Source: Krasilnikovia cinnamomea (GTDB taxonomy: Bacteria; Actinomycetota; Actinomycetes; Mycobacteriales; Micromonosporaceae). Taken from it: DNA of 64,000 nucleotides. The notes beneath the pieces are model-generated. The model was not told where the DNA came from. It saw only the letters and a list, made by a program, of their open reading frames with translations, and ran no database searches. The position numbers and the translations under genes were made by a program. Numbering within the stretch: position 1 is the stretch's first letter; every line of letters starts with the position of its first letter. The stretch spans positions 310,001-374,000 of the forward strand of contig NZ_SHKY01000001.1 of NCBI RefSeq assembly GCF_004217545.1. The letters run 5' to 3'. Shown here piece after piece: positions 43,450 to 51,837 of this stretch.

Positions 43450-43649
43450 CAGCGATCGGCCAGCCGGTCGAGCACGTTGGCGGGCACGAACACGGCGACC
43501 TCGTCCTCGCCGAGGTCACGTAGCTGGGCGATCTCGCCCGGCCCGAGCACTTTGCCCTGCACGACGTAACCGTCTTCGACCTCGTAGAGGGCGGGGCAGT
43601 TGCCGCCGACCGAGACACCGTCTTTCCACATGAACTTCAAGGTCCGCAT
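43449..43649 (-). CDS. Small protein, first gene of the XRE-DUF6879 operon
   Basis: 66 residues (MRTLKFMWKDGVSVGGNCPA at the start, then a strand-rich VVQGKVLGPGEI core). A strong GGAGGAG site six bases before ATG 43649 and coupling to the next gene support it. Similar small proteins accompany DUF6879 genes elsewhere. Function unknown. Confidence 0.75.
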   Translation of the reverse strand: MRTLKFMWKDGVSVGGNCPALYEVEDGYVVQGKVLGPGEIAQLRDLGEDEVAVFVPANVLDRLADR

Positions 43650-43702
43650 AGGTCTCCTCCCCAGATCCGGTACCGCTCCGCGCATCCTCGCACCAAGCGC
43701 AC

Positions 43703-43713
43703 GTGCATGCAAG
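43703..43713. promoter_or_regulatory. TGCATGCA motif in the operon promoter region
   Basis: GTGCATGCAAG contains the 8-bp palindrome TGCATGCA, 54 bp before the small-protein start. It resembles the repeats at 43781-43805 and may be a second site for the same regulator. Confidence 0.35.
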
Positions 43714-43780
43714 AGCTCTGCGCCGAGAATCCCATATCGGCGCCTTTGAGGGAACTCGATCAGCAGAATGGCGGATCATC

Positions 43781-43805
43781 GCATGTGCACTTGCACGCAT
43801 GTGCA
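43781..43805. promoter_or_regulatory. Repeated GCATGTGCA motif, likely operator
   Basis: GCATGTGCA occurs at 43781-43789 and 43797-43805 (one and a half helical turns apart), with TTGCAC between. It lies between the minus-strand XRE operon and the plus-strand Cys-rich gene at 43868, so it could control both. The XRE-DUF5753 protein is the natural candidate to bind it; this is inference. Confidence 0.45.
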
Positions 43806-43867
43806 TTCAGTGGAAAGGTCTTCTCGGAGGGAAACGCCCCACGCTGTAGAGACCGGGTGGTCGGCAG

Positions 43868-44053
43868 GTGAGCAGAAGTAGATATCCATTCGCACTTCAG
43901 CACGGGCCGCGCTGGCACTGGCGATACCCGTTCCGCCTCATCTGCCGATGCGGCCTGGCGGCACACCCGTGCCCGGTCGCGATGGCGCGACGGCAACCGC
44001 CGACCGCGCAACGCAACCCCCCGTGCCCCGTTCGTTGGCGGTCGGGCAGTTGA
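43868..44053 (+). CDS. Small Cys/Trp-rich protein
   Basis: 61 residues from GTG 43868. The core HGPRWHWRYPFRLICRCGLA with CxC and a following CPV resembles small cysteine proteins that accompany XRE regulators in Micromonosporaceae. It could bind zinc or iron. Its stop overlaps a possible TTG start of the next gene (TTGA at 44050-44053), suggesting coupling. Confidence 0.55.
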   Translation: MSRSRYPFALQHGPRWHWRYPFRLICRCGLAAHPCPVAMARRQPPTAQRNPPCPVRWRSGS

Positions 44054-44286
44054 GGGCCGAGCATCTGCCGATCCGGCCGTCATGGACCTGCGTCGCGTGC
44101 TCGCAGCCCTGGCCGTGCGATCCGGCCCGCCGGCACCTGGCGACCGGCACCGGCGGCGGCACGGCGCTGGCGGTGTTGATGGCGAGGTACTTCGAGGATT
44201 TCTGCCGCGACCGGCGTGACGCGCCGCTGCACGTGGCGTTCGAGCGGTTCCTCGCGTGGACGCGGTCGACCCGCTGGTCCGGATGA
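44023..44286 (+). CDS. Small Trp/Cys protein, copy 2
   Basis: 87 residues from GTG 44023. The core HLPIRPSWTCVACSQPWPCD matches copy 1 at 41645 and gains one extra Cys, giving CVAC. The start is uncertain: ATG 43948, GTG 44023 or TTG 44050 (coupled to the upstream stop) are all in frame. Because 171 bp are almost identical to copy 1, the copies exchanged or duplicated recently. Confidence 0.6.
   Translation: MPRSLAVGQLRAEHLPIRPSWTCVACSQPWPCDPARRHLATGTGGGTALAVLMARYFEDFCRDRRDAPLHVAFERFLAWTRSTRWSG
44098..44268 (+). repeat. 171-bp direct repeat, right copy
   Basis: Partner of 41720-41890, with 170 of 171 bases the same. Recombination between the two would remove 2378 bp, including the XRE-DUF6879 operon. 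Confidence 0.9.
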
Positions 44287-44606
44287 GAGCAGGGACGGGT
44301 AGTTCCGCGCTCCGGCGAGGGCCTGGCAGGTAGCACTCGGCTGCCGCGACGCAGCGCGACCCGCACACCACAACCAACTCACGACCGACGTCAGGCCAGC
44401 CGAACGGATTCGTCCGCTCGCTCGGTCTTGCCGGACGTCGGCGCGTGGTGGTGACCCGTCGCGGCGGATCGGGACACCGATCATCCGGAATGGCGCCCGA
44501 CGGCTATGCCGGGCGCGGCGCACCGGCCACAGTGGGCGGGCGGCCGGTTCTGGGCTGGGGGCCGGCCGCCCTTCCGGGTCACGTCCAGCGCGGACGGAGC
44601 CGGACC
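44287..44606. other. Intergenic stretch without a recognisable gene
   Basis: 320 bp between the second Trp/Cys gene and a weak hypothetical ORF. No convincing coding frame, hairpin or repeat was seen; it may hold decayed sequence. Confidence 0.4.
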
Positions 44607-44876
44607 GTGACCTACCACCCGCCGGACGACCCGGAGCGCATCCGGTACGCCTACCTGGTGCCCGTGGTACCCGGCTCGCCGCAACCGCCGCCCGGCCCGG
44701 TGACGCCGGAGGCCGGAAACGTGGCAGGGGCCGCCGAATTCGGGCAGAGCCCTGATGCGCGGCATCGTTGGCGCGCCCGGCGGCTGGCGCCCGCGTGGAT
44801 TGCCGACCTTGTCGGCATCGCCGCGGCGAACTTCACTCGCCGGGCACGCGGGTCGGCGTCACGTCTCGGCGGCTAG
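44607..44876 (+). CDS. Possible small hypothetical protein, 89 residues
   Basis: From GTG 44607, preceded by GGAG eight bases upstream. The start (VTYHPPDDPERIRYAYLVPV) looks protein-like; a Pro-rich middle and a basic tail follow. The stop lies inside the 3' end of the convergent DUF72 gene. No family was recognised, so it could be spurious. Confidence 0.4.
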   Translation: MTYHPPDDPERIRYAYLVPVVPGSPQPPPGPVTPEAGNVAGAAEFGQSPDARHRWRARRLAPAWIADLVGIAAANFTRRARGSASRLGG

Positions 44877-45734
44877 GAGCGCCTGGAGGTCGGCCGCGTT
44901 GCTCTGGGCGTAGTCCCGGTAGCAGTTGTTCATGAACACCTGGGTGTGCTGGGCGTCGTCGGCGAGGGCGCGCAGCTTGGGCGCCCACTGGGCCAGTTCG
45001 TCGCGGGAGTACCGGTAGCCGTACTTCTCGTGGATGTCCTTGCTGGTCCACTTGTCGCTGTGGCCGTGGAACCGCACCACCGCCAGGTCCGCGGTGGCCG
45101 CCAGCACCGGCGGGACGGAGCTGCGGTGGCCCTGCGGCATGTCCACGCAGACGAACGGCAGCCGGTACGCGCGCAGAAAGTCCAGCGTCTCGTTGCGGTT
45201 GGCCCCCTCGAACCAGGAGGCGTTGCGCAGCTCGATGACCGGTCGCAGCGGCGCGCACCGGGCGGCGACCTCCCGCAGATACTCCTTGTTGGAGCGGCGG
45301 ATGCCGAACCACGGCGGGAACTGGAACAGCACCGCGCCGAGCTTGCCCGCCTGCTGCAAGGGGTCCAGCGCCGACAGGAACCGGGACCAGATCTCCTCGT
45401 ACGTCTGCGGGGGCAGGTCACCCGGGTAGACGTTCTTCTTCTCGGTCTGCGGGCGCAGGTCCTTGTAGATCGCGGAGACCTTCGTGGGATGGCCGGTGAG
45501 CAGGCTGAACGCCTTGATGTTGAACGTGAAGTGCGGCGGGGTGCGCTCGGCCCACAGCCGGGTGGTCTGCTCGGCGGGCGGGCCGTAGTAGGTGGCGTCG
45601 ACCTCCACCACGGGGAACTGCCGGGCGTAGTAGGCCAGGCGCTTCTCCGGGGTGTTCGCGGTCTGCGGATACCATCCCGAGTCGAGCAGGGTCCGGTCGG
45701 TCCACGATGCCGTGCCGACCTCGATCGTGCCCAC
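44859..45734 (-). CDS. DUF72 family protein, second copy
   Basis: 291 residues with IEVGTASWTDRTLLDSGWYP, RLAYYARQFPVVEVDATYYG, FNIKAFSLLTGHPT and GAVLFQFPPWFGI. It is of the larger DUF72 type and clearly different from the one at 39377. Start GTG 45734. The function of the family is unknown. It marks the right edge of the accessory island. Confidence 0.9.
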   Translation of the reverse strand: MGTIEVGTASWTDRTLLDSGWYPQTANTPEKRLAYYARQFPVVEVDATYYGPPAEQTTRLWAERTPPHFTFNIKAFSLLTGHPTKVSAIYKDLRPQTEKKNVYPGDLPPQTYEEIWSRFLSALDPLQQAGKLGAVLFQFPPWFGIRRSNKEYLREVAARCAPLRPVIELRNASWFEGANRNETLDFLRAYRLPFVCVDMPQGHRSSVPPVLAATADLAVVRFHGHSDKWTSKDIHEKYGYRYSRDELAQWAPKLRALADDAQHTQVFMNNCYRDYAQSNAADLQALLAAET

Positions 45735-45806
45735 CGGCTCACGCTAGCGGAGGATGCGGCCGGTCCGCCGCCCGGACGGGACGACGGACCGGTGGCGTAC
45801 GGGGCA

Positions 45807-46229
45807 TCAACCCGCGCGGCGCTCGCGGTTGGACTTGCAGCTCACGCACGTGGTGGCCGACGGGAACACCTCGAGACGGGCCACCGGGATCGGGTTGGCG
45901 CAACCCTCGCAGTAGCCGTACGTCCCGTCCTCCAGGCGCTGCAGCGCGAGTTCGGCCTGCACCCGCCGGTCGAGCAGGGTACGCAGCAGGGACGTGGCGG
46001 CGTCCCGTTCCGCCGTCTTGGAGCCGCTGTCGGCCTGGTCGTCGCCCGCGGCGTCACCGATCTCGACGAGGCGCAGCTTCTGGTTCTCGGCCACGGCGTC
46101 CTCGTACTCGGAATTCAGATCCTCGTAGCGGGACCGCAGCACCGACCGGATCTGCTCGACCTCCTCGGCTGAACGCCCCGTGGCGGTCTCCGCACCCTTT
46201 CCCGCGATCACCGTGCTGTTGACGAGCAT
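45807..46229 (-). CDS. TraR/DksA-type C4 zinc-finger protein
   Basis: 140 residues. A helical N-terminal half (VEQIRSVLRSRYEDLNSEYE) is followed by a C4 finger: CEGCANPIPVARL and then CVSCKSNRERR. Such proteins (DksA, CarD-like TraR) bind RNA polymerase in the secondary channel. AGGGGAG seven bases before ATG 46229 supports the start. An effect on stringent or stress transcription is plausible from family knowledge. Confidence 0.85.
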   Translation of the reverse strand: MLVNSTVIAGKGAETATGRSAEEVEQIRSVLRSRYEDLNSEYEDAVAENQKLRLVEIGDAAGDDQADSGSKTAERDAATSLLRTLLDRRVQAELALQRLEDGTYGYCEGCANPIPVARLEVFPSATTCVSCKSNRERRAG

Positions 46230-46339
46230 GCGCTCCCCTGCCCTTCGCCTGTGACCCTGCCGGTCTGCTCTGCCCCTGCCTGCCGGTGGGGTCCCCCGGG
46301 CCGGCATGGCCTCCGTGAAGCCGGCTGATACCCACCGCG

Positions 46340-46361
46340 GAAGATCTCAAACGGGATCTTC
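46340..46361. terminator. Possible terminator hairpin
   Basis: GAAGATC and GATCTTC pair across an 8-nt loop, 123 bp after the uridine-kinase-like stop. The stem is short and AT-rich, and no T-run follows on the minus strand. Weak. Confidence 0.35.
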
Positions 46362-46483
46362 GCTGAAAAGTAATCGGAGCATAACTGTCAGTGCTCGAAA
46401 CCGCCACGGACTGCTCGAGGATGCTTTCGCGTCGCAGGTCAGAGGCGGTTTGCAAGGTCGCCGACCATCCCGCGTACCGGGAT

Positions 46484-47116
46484 TCAGGCGCGTTCGAGCA
46501 GCACAGCGGGGTGGCGCGGGTCGTCCACGCGGACCACCACGTCGGCGAAGGCGGCGGGATCGACCTCGGCGTCGTAGCGCGCGTACGCGGGCAGGGTCCA
46601 GCGCAGCTCGGGCGCCGTCCGCCGGTTCAGCGCGGCCGGCGACAGGGCCAGATGCACCGCGACATCGAACGGCAGGGAGCCACCGAGCAGCAGCGACCCA
46701 CTCACCAGCACGACCGCACCCGCCGGCAGCGCACGGTACGGTTCGCGCGCCGACCGGTCCGTACGTGTGTCCCACAGCCTGGTCAGCACGCGCCCGTTGC
46801 CACCGGGACCGGCCGGGTCGAGCACCTCCCGGCGCAACCCGGACTCGTCCAGCCAGCCGGCGTAGAACGAGTCCGGGTTGGTCCGGCCGAACTCCAGGCG
46901 CAGCGAGGCGGGCCGCAGGAAGTCTCCGGCATCGATCCGGACGGCCGCCCGCCCACGCGAGCGCAGCGGGTCGACGAGCGCGTCCGCCAGCTCCCCGGGG
47001 CCGGCGGCCGGCGCCCCGTCCACACCCACCCGCAGCCACCGGTCGGGGTCCGCCGCCGCGAGGCGGTCGGCCAGCTCCTCGACCAGGGCGGCGGTGGACA
47101 CCGGACGGGCGCGCAT
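46484..47116 (-). CDS. Uridine-kinase-like protein with a degenerate P-loop
   Basis: 210 residues with the fold and length of actinobacterial uridine-kinase-like proteins (LRVGVDGAPAAGPGELADAL; VRIDAGDFLRPASLRLEFGR; AVVLVSGSLLLGGSLPFDVA). The Walker A site should read GxxxxGK[ST]; here it is GAPAAGPG, so the phosphate-binding Lys and Ser/Thr are missing. It may have lost ATP-dependent kinase activity. ATG 47116. Confidence 0.75.
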   Translation of the reverse strand: MRARPVSTAALVEELADRLAAADPDRWLRVGVDGAPAAGPGELADALVDPLRSRGRAAVRIDAGDFLRPASLRLEFGRTNPDSFYAGWLDESGLRREVLDPAGPGGNGRVLTRLWDTRTDRSAREPYRALPAGAVVLVSGSLLLGGSLPFDVAVHLALSPAALNRRTAPELRWTLPAYARYDAEVDPAAFADVVVRVDDPRHPAVLLERA

Positions 47117-47142
47117 GCGGCCACGATAGCCGCGTGCGCGTC

Positions 47143-47721
47143 TCAGTCCTGCGGCTGCACCACGACGCGGGCCTCGTCGGAGAGGCGGTACCCGACGCCG
47201 TAGACGGTGGTGATCAGTGGAACGTTGCCGCCCAGCTTGACCCGAAGCCGCCGGACGTGCACGTCGACCGTGCGTTCGCCGGTGTGCTCGTAGCCCCAGA
47301 CCGCCGACAGCAGCTGAGTCCGGCTGAAGACCCGGCGCGGGTTCTCCGCCAGGAACAGCAGCAGATCGAACTCGAGCCGGGTGAGCGGCAGGACCTCACC
47401 GTCCAGCATGACCTGCCGGGATGCGGTGAGCAGGCGCAGCTCGGGACCGCTGTGTGCGGTGACCGGCAGCGCGGGTTCGGGATCCGGCGGCGCGACGGAG
47501 ACCGCGCCCTGACCGAGCTCGACGAGCTCGCGGACGGCGTCCAGCAGGCGGTGTGCCTGCGGCGTGAGCCCTTCGTCGGTAAGCGGGATCGCCAGTGTGA
47601 CGGTCAGCGCGGGATCGGCCGCAAGCGCGGCCGGGGCGCGGCGGATCGTCGCGACGTTCCTCGCTCCCGTCGCGTGCGAACCGCGCCGTCCGGCGCGTGC
47701 CGACAGTGCCGTGACCGGCAT
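47143..47721 (-). CDS. OmpR-type winged-helix regulator without a receiver domain
   Basis: 192 residues. The C-terminal 100 residues form an OmpR/PhoB winged helix (LPLTRLEFDLLLFLAENPRR; SRTQLLSAVWGYEHTGERTV; DVHVRRLRVKLGGNVPLITT). The N-terminal half has no receiver signature. A possible start is ATG 47721, preceded by a G-run five bases upstream. A link to a histidine kinase is therefore unlikely. The target is unknown. Confidence 0.85.
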   Translation of the reverse strand: MPVTALSARAGRRGSHATGARNVATIRRAPAALAADPALTVTLAIPLTDEGLTPQAHRLLDAVRELVELGQGAVSVAPPDPEPALPVTAHSGPELRLLTASRQVMLDGEVLPLTRLEFDLLLFLAENPRRVFSRTQLLSAVWGYEHTGERTVDVHVRRLRVKLGGNVPLITTVYGVGYRLSDEARVVVQPQD

Positions 47722-48448
47722 GAATGCCCCCCAATTGCGATACGGATAGGCCGCACCCCGCAGCGGCGACGAAATCAATACATTCGTAAACGGGGTCGAT
47801 ATTGTCGGTTCGCGGGTTGTCCGGTCAAGGCGGCAACCACAGTGTGGGAAGGTCGTTCCACATGAGAGATTTCCGCACTGGAAATGCGATTCCCGTCACG
47901 GGTTAACAGCATGCATCCATTCGTTGGAGTCCTCGGGAAAGAACAGTTTTCCTCACGTCAAACTACCGTGGCGGGGCGAGGCCCGCCACCCAGGCAGTGA
48001 TGGACATCTTACGATGCGTACCGCCTGCGGCGCTCCGCAGCCCCGCGGGGCGTCGCCGGAAGGCGCCCGAAGAACGCGCTCTCCGCTGAGTTTCCCCAGC
48101 ACAACAAGGGGTACTGCAGACTGGACCCCGCCGCGGGGCCACCACCGCGGCAGTCATCGGCGGCTGCGGGGCCCGCCCACGCCGGTGCACCGGGGCCCGC
48201 CCGCCGGGCGGTACGTCAGCGCAGGCGAGAAATGGCCATGCGACCTCCCGGCCGGTACGCGGCGGCGGGTCCGGCCAGCCGCGCCGCACGTCACATCCAC
48301 GCCTTCCGCGAATGTGGGCCGAGATTGGCATCGTACGCTCAGGTGGTTGCCGACGAAATAATCCGCGCGCGGGACGGCGAAACGATCGCGTTCACACCAG
48401 GATGCGTGACGAGCCCCGCGCACCGCGCGCCGCCACGGGAGTCCCGAC
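47722..48448. other. 727-bp intergenic region, partly AT-rich
   Basis: No convincing gene on either strand; open frames are arginine- or proline-rich shadows. The first 250 bp are AT-rich and probably hold the promoter of the winged-helix gene. A perfect 8-bp hairpin, GTGGCGGG/CCCGCCAC with a 6-nt loop, is at 47968-47989. A small RNA is possible but unsupported. Confidence 0.5.
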
Positions 48449-49387
48449 ATGATCCTCGCCTACGAGATGCGAGCCACCGCGGACACGCTGCTGGCCGCCC
48501 TGACCGACGAGCAGGAGGCCGCCGCGACCCGCGGCTTCGACGACGCGGCCCGCCGCTGGATCGAGTACCGGCCCGAGCCGCGCCCCGGGCTCAGCCTGGC
48601 CGACCTCGGCGTGACCGCCCGCAAGGCGGCACACCGGCTGCTGGCCACCGCCCTGAGCCCGCCCGCGTACGCCCAGGCCATGGCCGTCCTGGCGTTGGAG
48701 GAGGTGCTGGACCGCCGGGAGGACTGGCGCCGTGGCCGGCACAGCGAGGACTACCGGGTGGTGGTCTTCGGCACCCCCGGCGACGACCGCTGGGGCTGGC
48801 GGTTCGAGGGCCACCACCTGTCGGTCAGCATGACCGTGGCCGACGACGTGGTCTCCCCCGCCCCGGTCTTCCTCGGCGCCAACCCGGCCCGGGTGGACAC
48901 CGCCGGGCGGGTGGTGCTGCGACCCCTGGCCGCCGAGGAGGACCTCGGGCGCGAACTACTGCTGGCCATGACACCCACGGCACGGCGGCGGGCCGTCGTC
49001 GCCGATGAGGCACCGTACGACATCCGCAGCGGCACCGCGCCGTCGACGGGACCGATCCCACCGGCCGGGGTGCCCCGCGCCGACCTGCGCCCGGGCGAGC
49101 GCGCCCTGCTCGATCAGCTGGTCGCGCTCTACCTGGGACGGCTGCCCGACGAGCTGGCCGCCGCGTACGCGGACACCCTCGGCGCCGAGGTGCACTTCGC
49201 GTGGGAGGGGCCGCCCGGACCGGGCGGCCGCCACTACTACCGCGTCCAGGCCGACGACCTGCTCATCGAGTACGACAACACCACCGACGACGGCAACCAC
49301 GCGCACACCGTGCTGCGCCGCCCGCGCGGCGACTTCGGCGGCGACGTGCTCGCCGCCCACCGCGCGGGCCCGGGGCACACCCCGTAG
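48449..49387 (+). CDS. DUF3500 family protein
   Basis: 312 residues. The DUF3500 pattern is visible: LTDEQEAAATRGFDDAARRW, YRPEPRPGLSLADL, VVVFGTPGDDRWGWRFEGHH, FLGANPARVDT and VLRPLAAEEDLGRELL, ending with HYYRVQADDLLIEYDNTTDD. GHHLSV could bind metal. Function unknown. GGGAG seven bases before ATG 48449 supports the start. It converges on secA2 with no gap. Confidence 0.88.
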   Translation: MILAYEMRATADTLLAALTDEQEAAATRGFDDAARRWIEYRPEPRPGLSLADLGVTARKAAHRLLATALSPPAYAQAMAVLALEEVLDRREDWRRGRHSEDYRVVVFGTPGDDRWGWRFEGHHLSVSMTVADDVVSPAPVFLGANPARVDTAGRVVLRPLAAEEDLGRELLLAMTPTARRRAVVADEAPYDIRSGTAPSTGPIPPAGVPRADLRPGERALLDQLVALYLGRLPDELAAAYADTLGAEVHFAWEGPPGPGGRHYYRVQADDLLIEYDNTTDDGNHAHTVLRRPRGDFGGDVLAAHRAGPGHTP

Positions 49388-51679
49388 CTACTCCCCGCCG
49401 GAGGTGAGGCGGCGGCCCACCGCCGCGATGAGCCGGTCCAGCTCCGAACCGAACGGGTTGTCGTGCACCAGGTACGTCCACGTCGCGCTGGGCCGCACGA
49501 TCTGCGCCTGCTCGGGCTGCCAACCGTCGGAGAGGTCGACCTCCTCGAACGTCTCGATGGTGCGCCGCTCGATCTCGGTGAACATCGTCTGGAAGGCCGG
49601 CACCGCCGCCCGGTGGAACTCGTCCAGCGGGTCCAGCTTGCCCAGCGCCCGCAGGTGCACACCCTCGCGGACCTCGTTGAGATGCGCCAGGTGCTCGGCC
49701 CACAGCCGGTCGAGGTGGAACAGGGCGATGGCGCGCGCCGCGTCGCTGAGGACGTCCTCGTCGGTCGCCTTCGCCTTCTCCGGCGAACGCTCCAGCAGCA
49801 TGATCGCGGCGACCTCGCTGGTGAGCAGCCGTTCCCGGCGCTCGGCCAGCGCCACCCGCTGCTGCTCGATCACCACGCTGTAGCGCCACGTGTTGCGGTG
49901 AATCTCGTGGTTGACGCCCTCGGCGACCCGCTGGGCGTGCTCGACCGCGTAGTCCACGGTCTCGTCGTGCACCACGCCGTCGATGTCCATCCGCGGCGAC
50001 GCGGGCAGGATGTCGCCCGCGTGCCGAACGATCAGGTCGTCCTCCAGGCTGACGAAGAACACCGAGCCACCCGGGTCGCCCTGCCGGCCCGCCCGGCCGC
50101 GCAGCTGGTCGTCCACCCGTCGGCTGTCGTGGCGGCCGCTGCCGATCACGTACAGCCCGCCCAGCTCGACCACCCGCTCGCGGTCCTTCTCGTCGCTGCC
50201 GCCCAGGCGGATGTCGACACCGCGTCCCGCCATCTGGGTGGAGACCGTCACCGCGCCCAGCGCCCCCGCCTCCGCGATGATCGCCGCCTCCTCGGCGTCG
50301 TTCTTCGCGTTCAGCACCTGGGACGGGACCCCGGCCGCGGCCAGCTGCGCCGCGAGCTGCTCCGACGCCTTCACGTCCAGCGTGCCGACCAGCACCGGGC
50401 GGCCCTTCTCGTGGGCCAGCTTGATCTCCTCGACCAGCGCCTCGTCGCGCATGTCGTGCGCCGAGTAGATCCGGTCCGGCTCGTCGACGCGGATGTTCTC
50501 GGCGTTCGACGGGATCACCGCGACCTCGAGCTTGAAGTACTCCCGCAGCTGCTCACCCACGTGCACCGCGGTCGCGGTCATCCCGCACACCGTCTTGTAC
50601 GAGGCGATGAACGCCTGCACGGTGATCGTGTCCAGCACCTCGCCCTCGGCGGTGGCGCTCAGACCCTCCTTGGCCTCCACCGCGGCCTGCAGACCGTCGG
50701 GCCAGCGGCGACGCTGGGCCACCCGGCCGCGCATCTCGTCGATCAGCTCCACTGAGCCCTCGCGCACGATGTAGTCGACGTCGCGGCGCAGCAGGGCCCG
50801 GGCATGCAGCGCCACGTTCACCGCGGAGAGCTGCTCGACGTTCTCGTGGGCGTACAGATCAAGGCCCATCCGGCGCTCGACCTCCGCCAGACCCGCGGCC
50901 GTGAACGCGACGCTGCGGCCGTCGTCGGCCACCTCGAAGTGCTTGCCGGGACGCAGGTCACGGACCAGCTCGGCGGCCTCGTGCACCGGGTCACTCTCGG
51001 TGTGGATGCTGCCGGCCAGCACCATCGGCACCCGGGCCTCGTCGATCAGGATCGAGTCGGCCTCGTCGACGATCGCCGTGGCCAGCTCACTCTGCACCCG
51101 GTCCGCGATGTCCGTGACCAGCTGGTCGCGCAGGTAGTCGAAGCCGGCCTCGCTCACCGACACGTACGTGACGTCGGCCGCGTACGCCTCGCGGCGCTCC
51201 TGCGGCGTCGACGCCTCGGTGACCCAGGCGACCGTCAACCCGAGCAGGGTGTAGACCGGCTCCATCCAGGTGGCGTCGCGGCGGGCCAGATAGTCGTTGA
51301 CGGTGAGCACGTGCACCGGCCCGTTGCCCCGCCGGACGTGCCCGTAGGCGGCGATGGTGGCGGTCAGGGTCTTGCCCTCACCGGTGGCCATCTCGGCGAC
51401 CTTGCCGGACAGCAGGGCCATGGCGCCGAGCAGCTGCACGTCGTACGGACGTTGGTCCAGAGCCCGCTTGGCGGCCTCCCGGCCGACCGCGCAGATCTCC
51501 GTGAAGTCGTGCGCCTCGGCGGCCGCGGCGGTCAGCTCCGCGTCGTCGAGAGCCGCCAGCGCGTCTTCACGCGCCTCGATCTCCGGGAGCCGACGGCGCA
51601 GCGGGGCGAGATCGACCGTGGTGCCCGGACGCTGCAGGAACTTACGGAACCGGCTCTTCAGCCGCTGCGACACACCCAT
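49388..51679 (-). CDS. secA2: Accessory preprotein translocase ATPase SecA2
   Basis: 763 residues. The DEAD motor shows Walker A EMATGEGKTLTATI and Walker B/DEAD IVDEADSILIDEARVP, with the preprotein cross-linking and wing domains following. It is about 150 residues shorter than the housekeeping SecA and lacks the C-terminal zinc-binding tail, which is typical of actinobacterial SecA2. It exports a subset of proteins through SecYEG. ATG 51679 gives MGVSQRLKSRFRKF; a TTG at 51688 is the alternative. Confidence 0.93.
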   Translation of the reverse strand: MGVSQRLKSRFRKFLQRPGTTVDLAPLRRRLPEIEAREDALAALDDAELTAAAAEAHDFTEICAVGREAAKRALDQRPYDVQLLGAMALLSGKVAEMATGEGKTLTATIAAYGHVRRGNGPVHVLTVNDYLARRDATWMEPVYTLLGLTVAWVTEASTPQERREAYAADVTYVSVSEAGFDYLRDQLVTDIADRVQSELATAIVDEADSILIDEARVPMVLAGSIHTESDPVHEAAELVRDLRPGKHFEVADDGRSVAFTAAGLAEVERRMGLDLYAHENVEQLSAVNVALHARALLRRDVDYIVREGSVELIDEMRGRVAQRRRWPDGLQAAVEAKEGLSATAEGEVLDTITVQAFIASYKTVCGMTATAVHVGEQLREYFKLEVAVIPSNAENIRVDEPDRIYSAHDMRDEALVEEIKLAHEKGRPVLVGTLDVKASEQLAAQLAAAGVPSQVLNAKNDAEEAAIIAEAGALGAVTVSTQMAGRGVDIRLGGSDEKDRERVVELGGLYVIGSGRHDSRRVDDQLRGRAGRQGDPGGSVFFVSLEDDLIVRHAGDILPASPRMDIDGVVHDETVDYAVEHAQRVAEGVNHEIHRNTWRYSVVIEQQRVALAERRERLLTSEVAAIMLLERSPEKAKATDEDVLSDAARAIALFHLDRLWAEHLAHLNEVREGVHLRALGKLDPLDEFHRAAVPAFQTMFTEIERRTIETFEEVDLSDGWQPEQAQIVRPSATWTYLVHDNPFGSELDRLIAAVGRRLTSGGE

Positions 51680-51837
51680 GGCCGGCAACGGTACTTGATG
51701 TCGGCCGCCGATTGCGCCCGACTCCCGCCCCGGACGCCCGATATGCCGGCTGGTGTCGGCCCCCGGCGCCGGGCCGGGGCATCACTCCTGCTCCCCGGCC
51801 GGCGCCGGCCGCGCACCGCTCAAGCGGCCCGGCACGG

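Noticed and set aside
47924..48361. Possible genes in the 727-bp gap
   Set aside because: The open frames are Arg/Pro-rich, lack ribosome sites and overlap on both strands without recognisable motifs.
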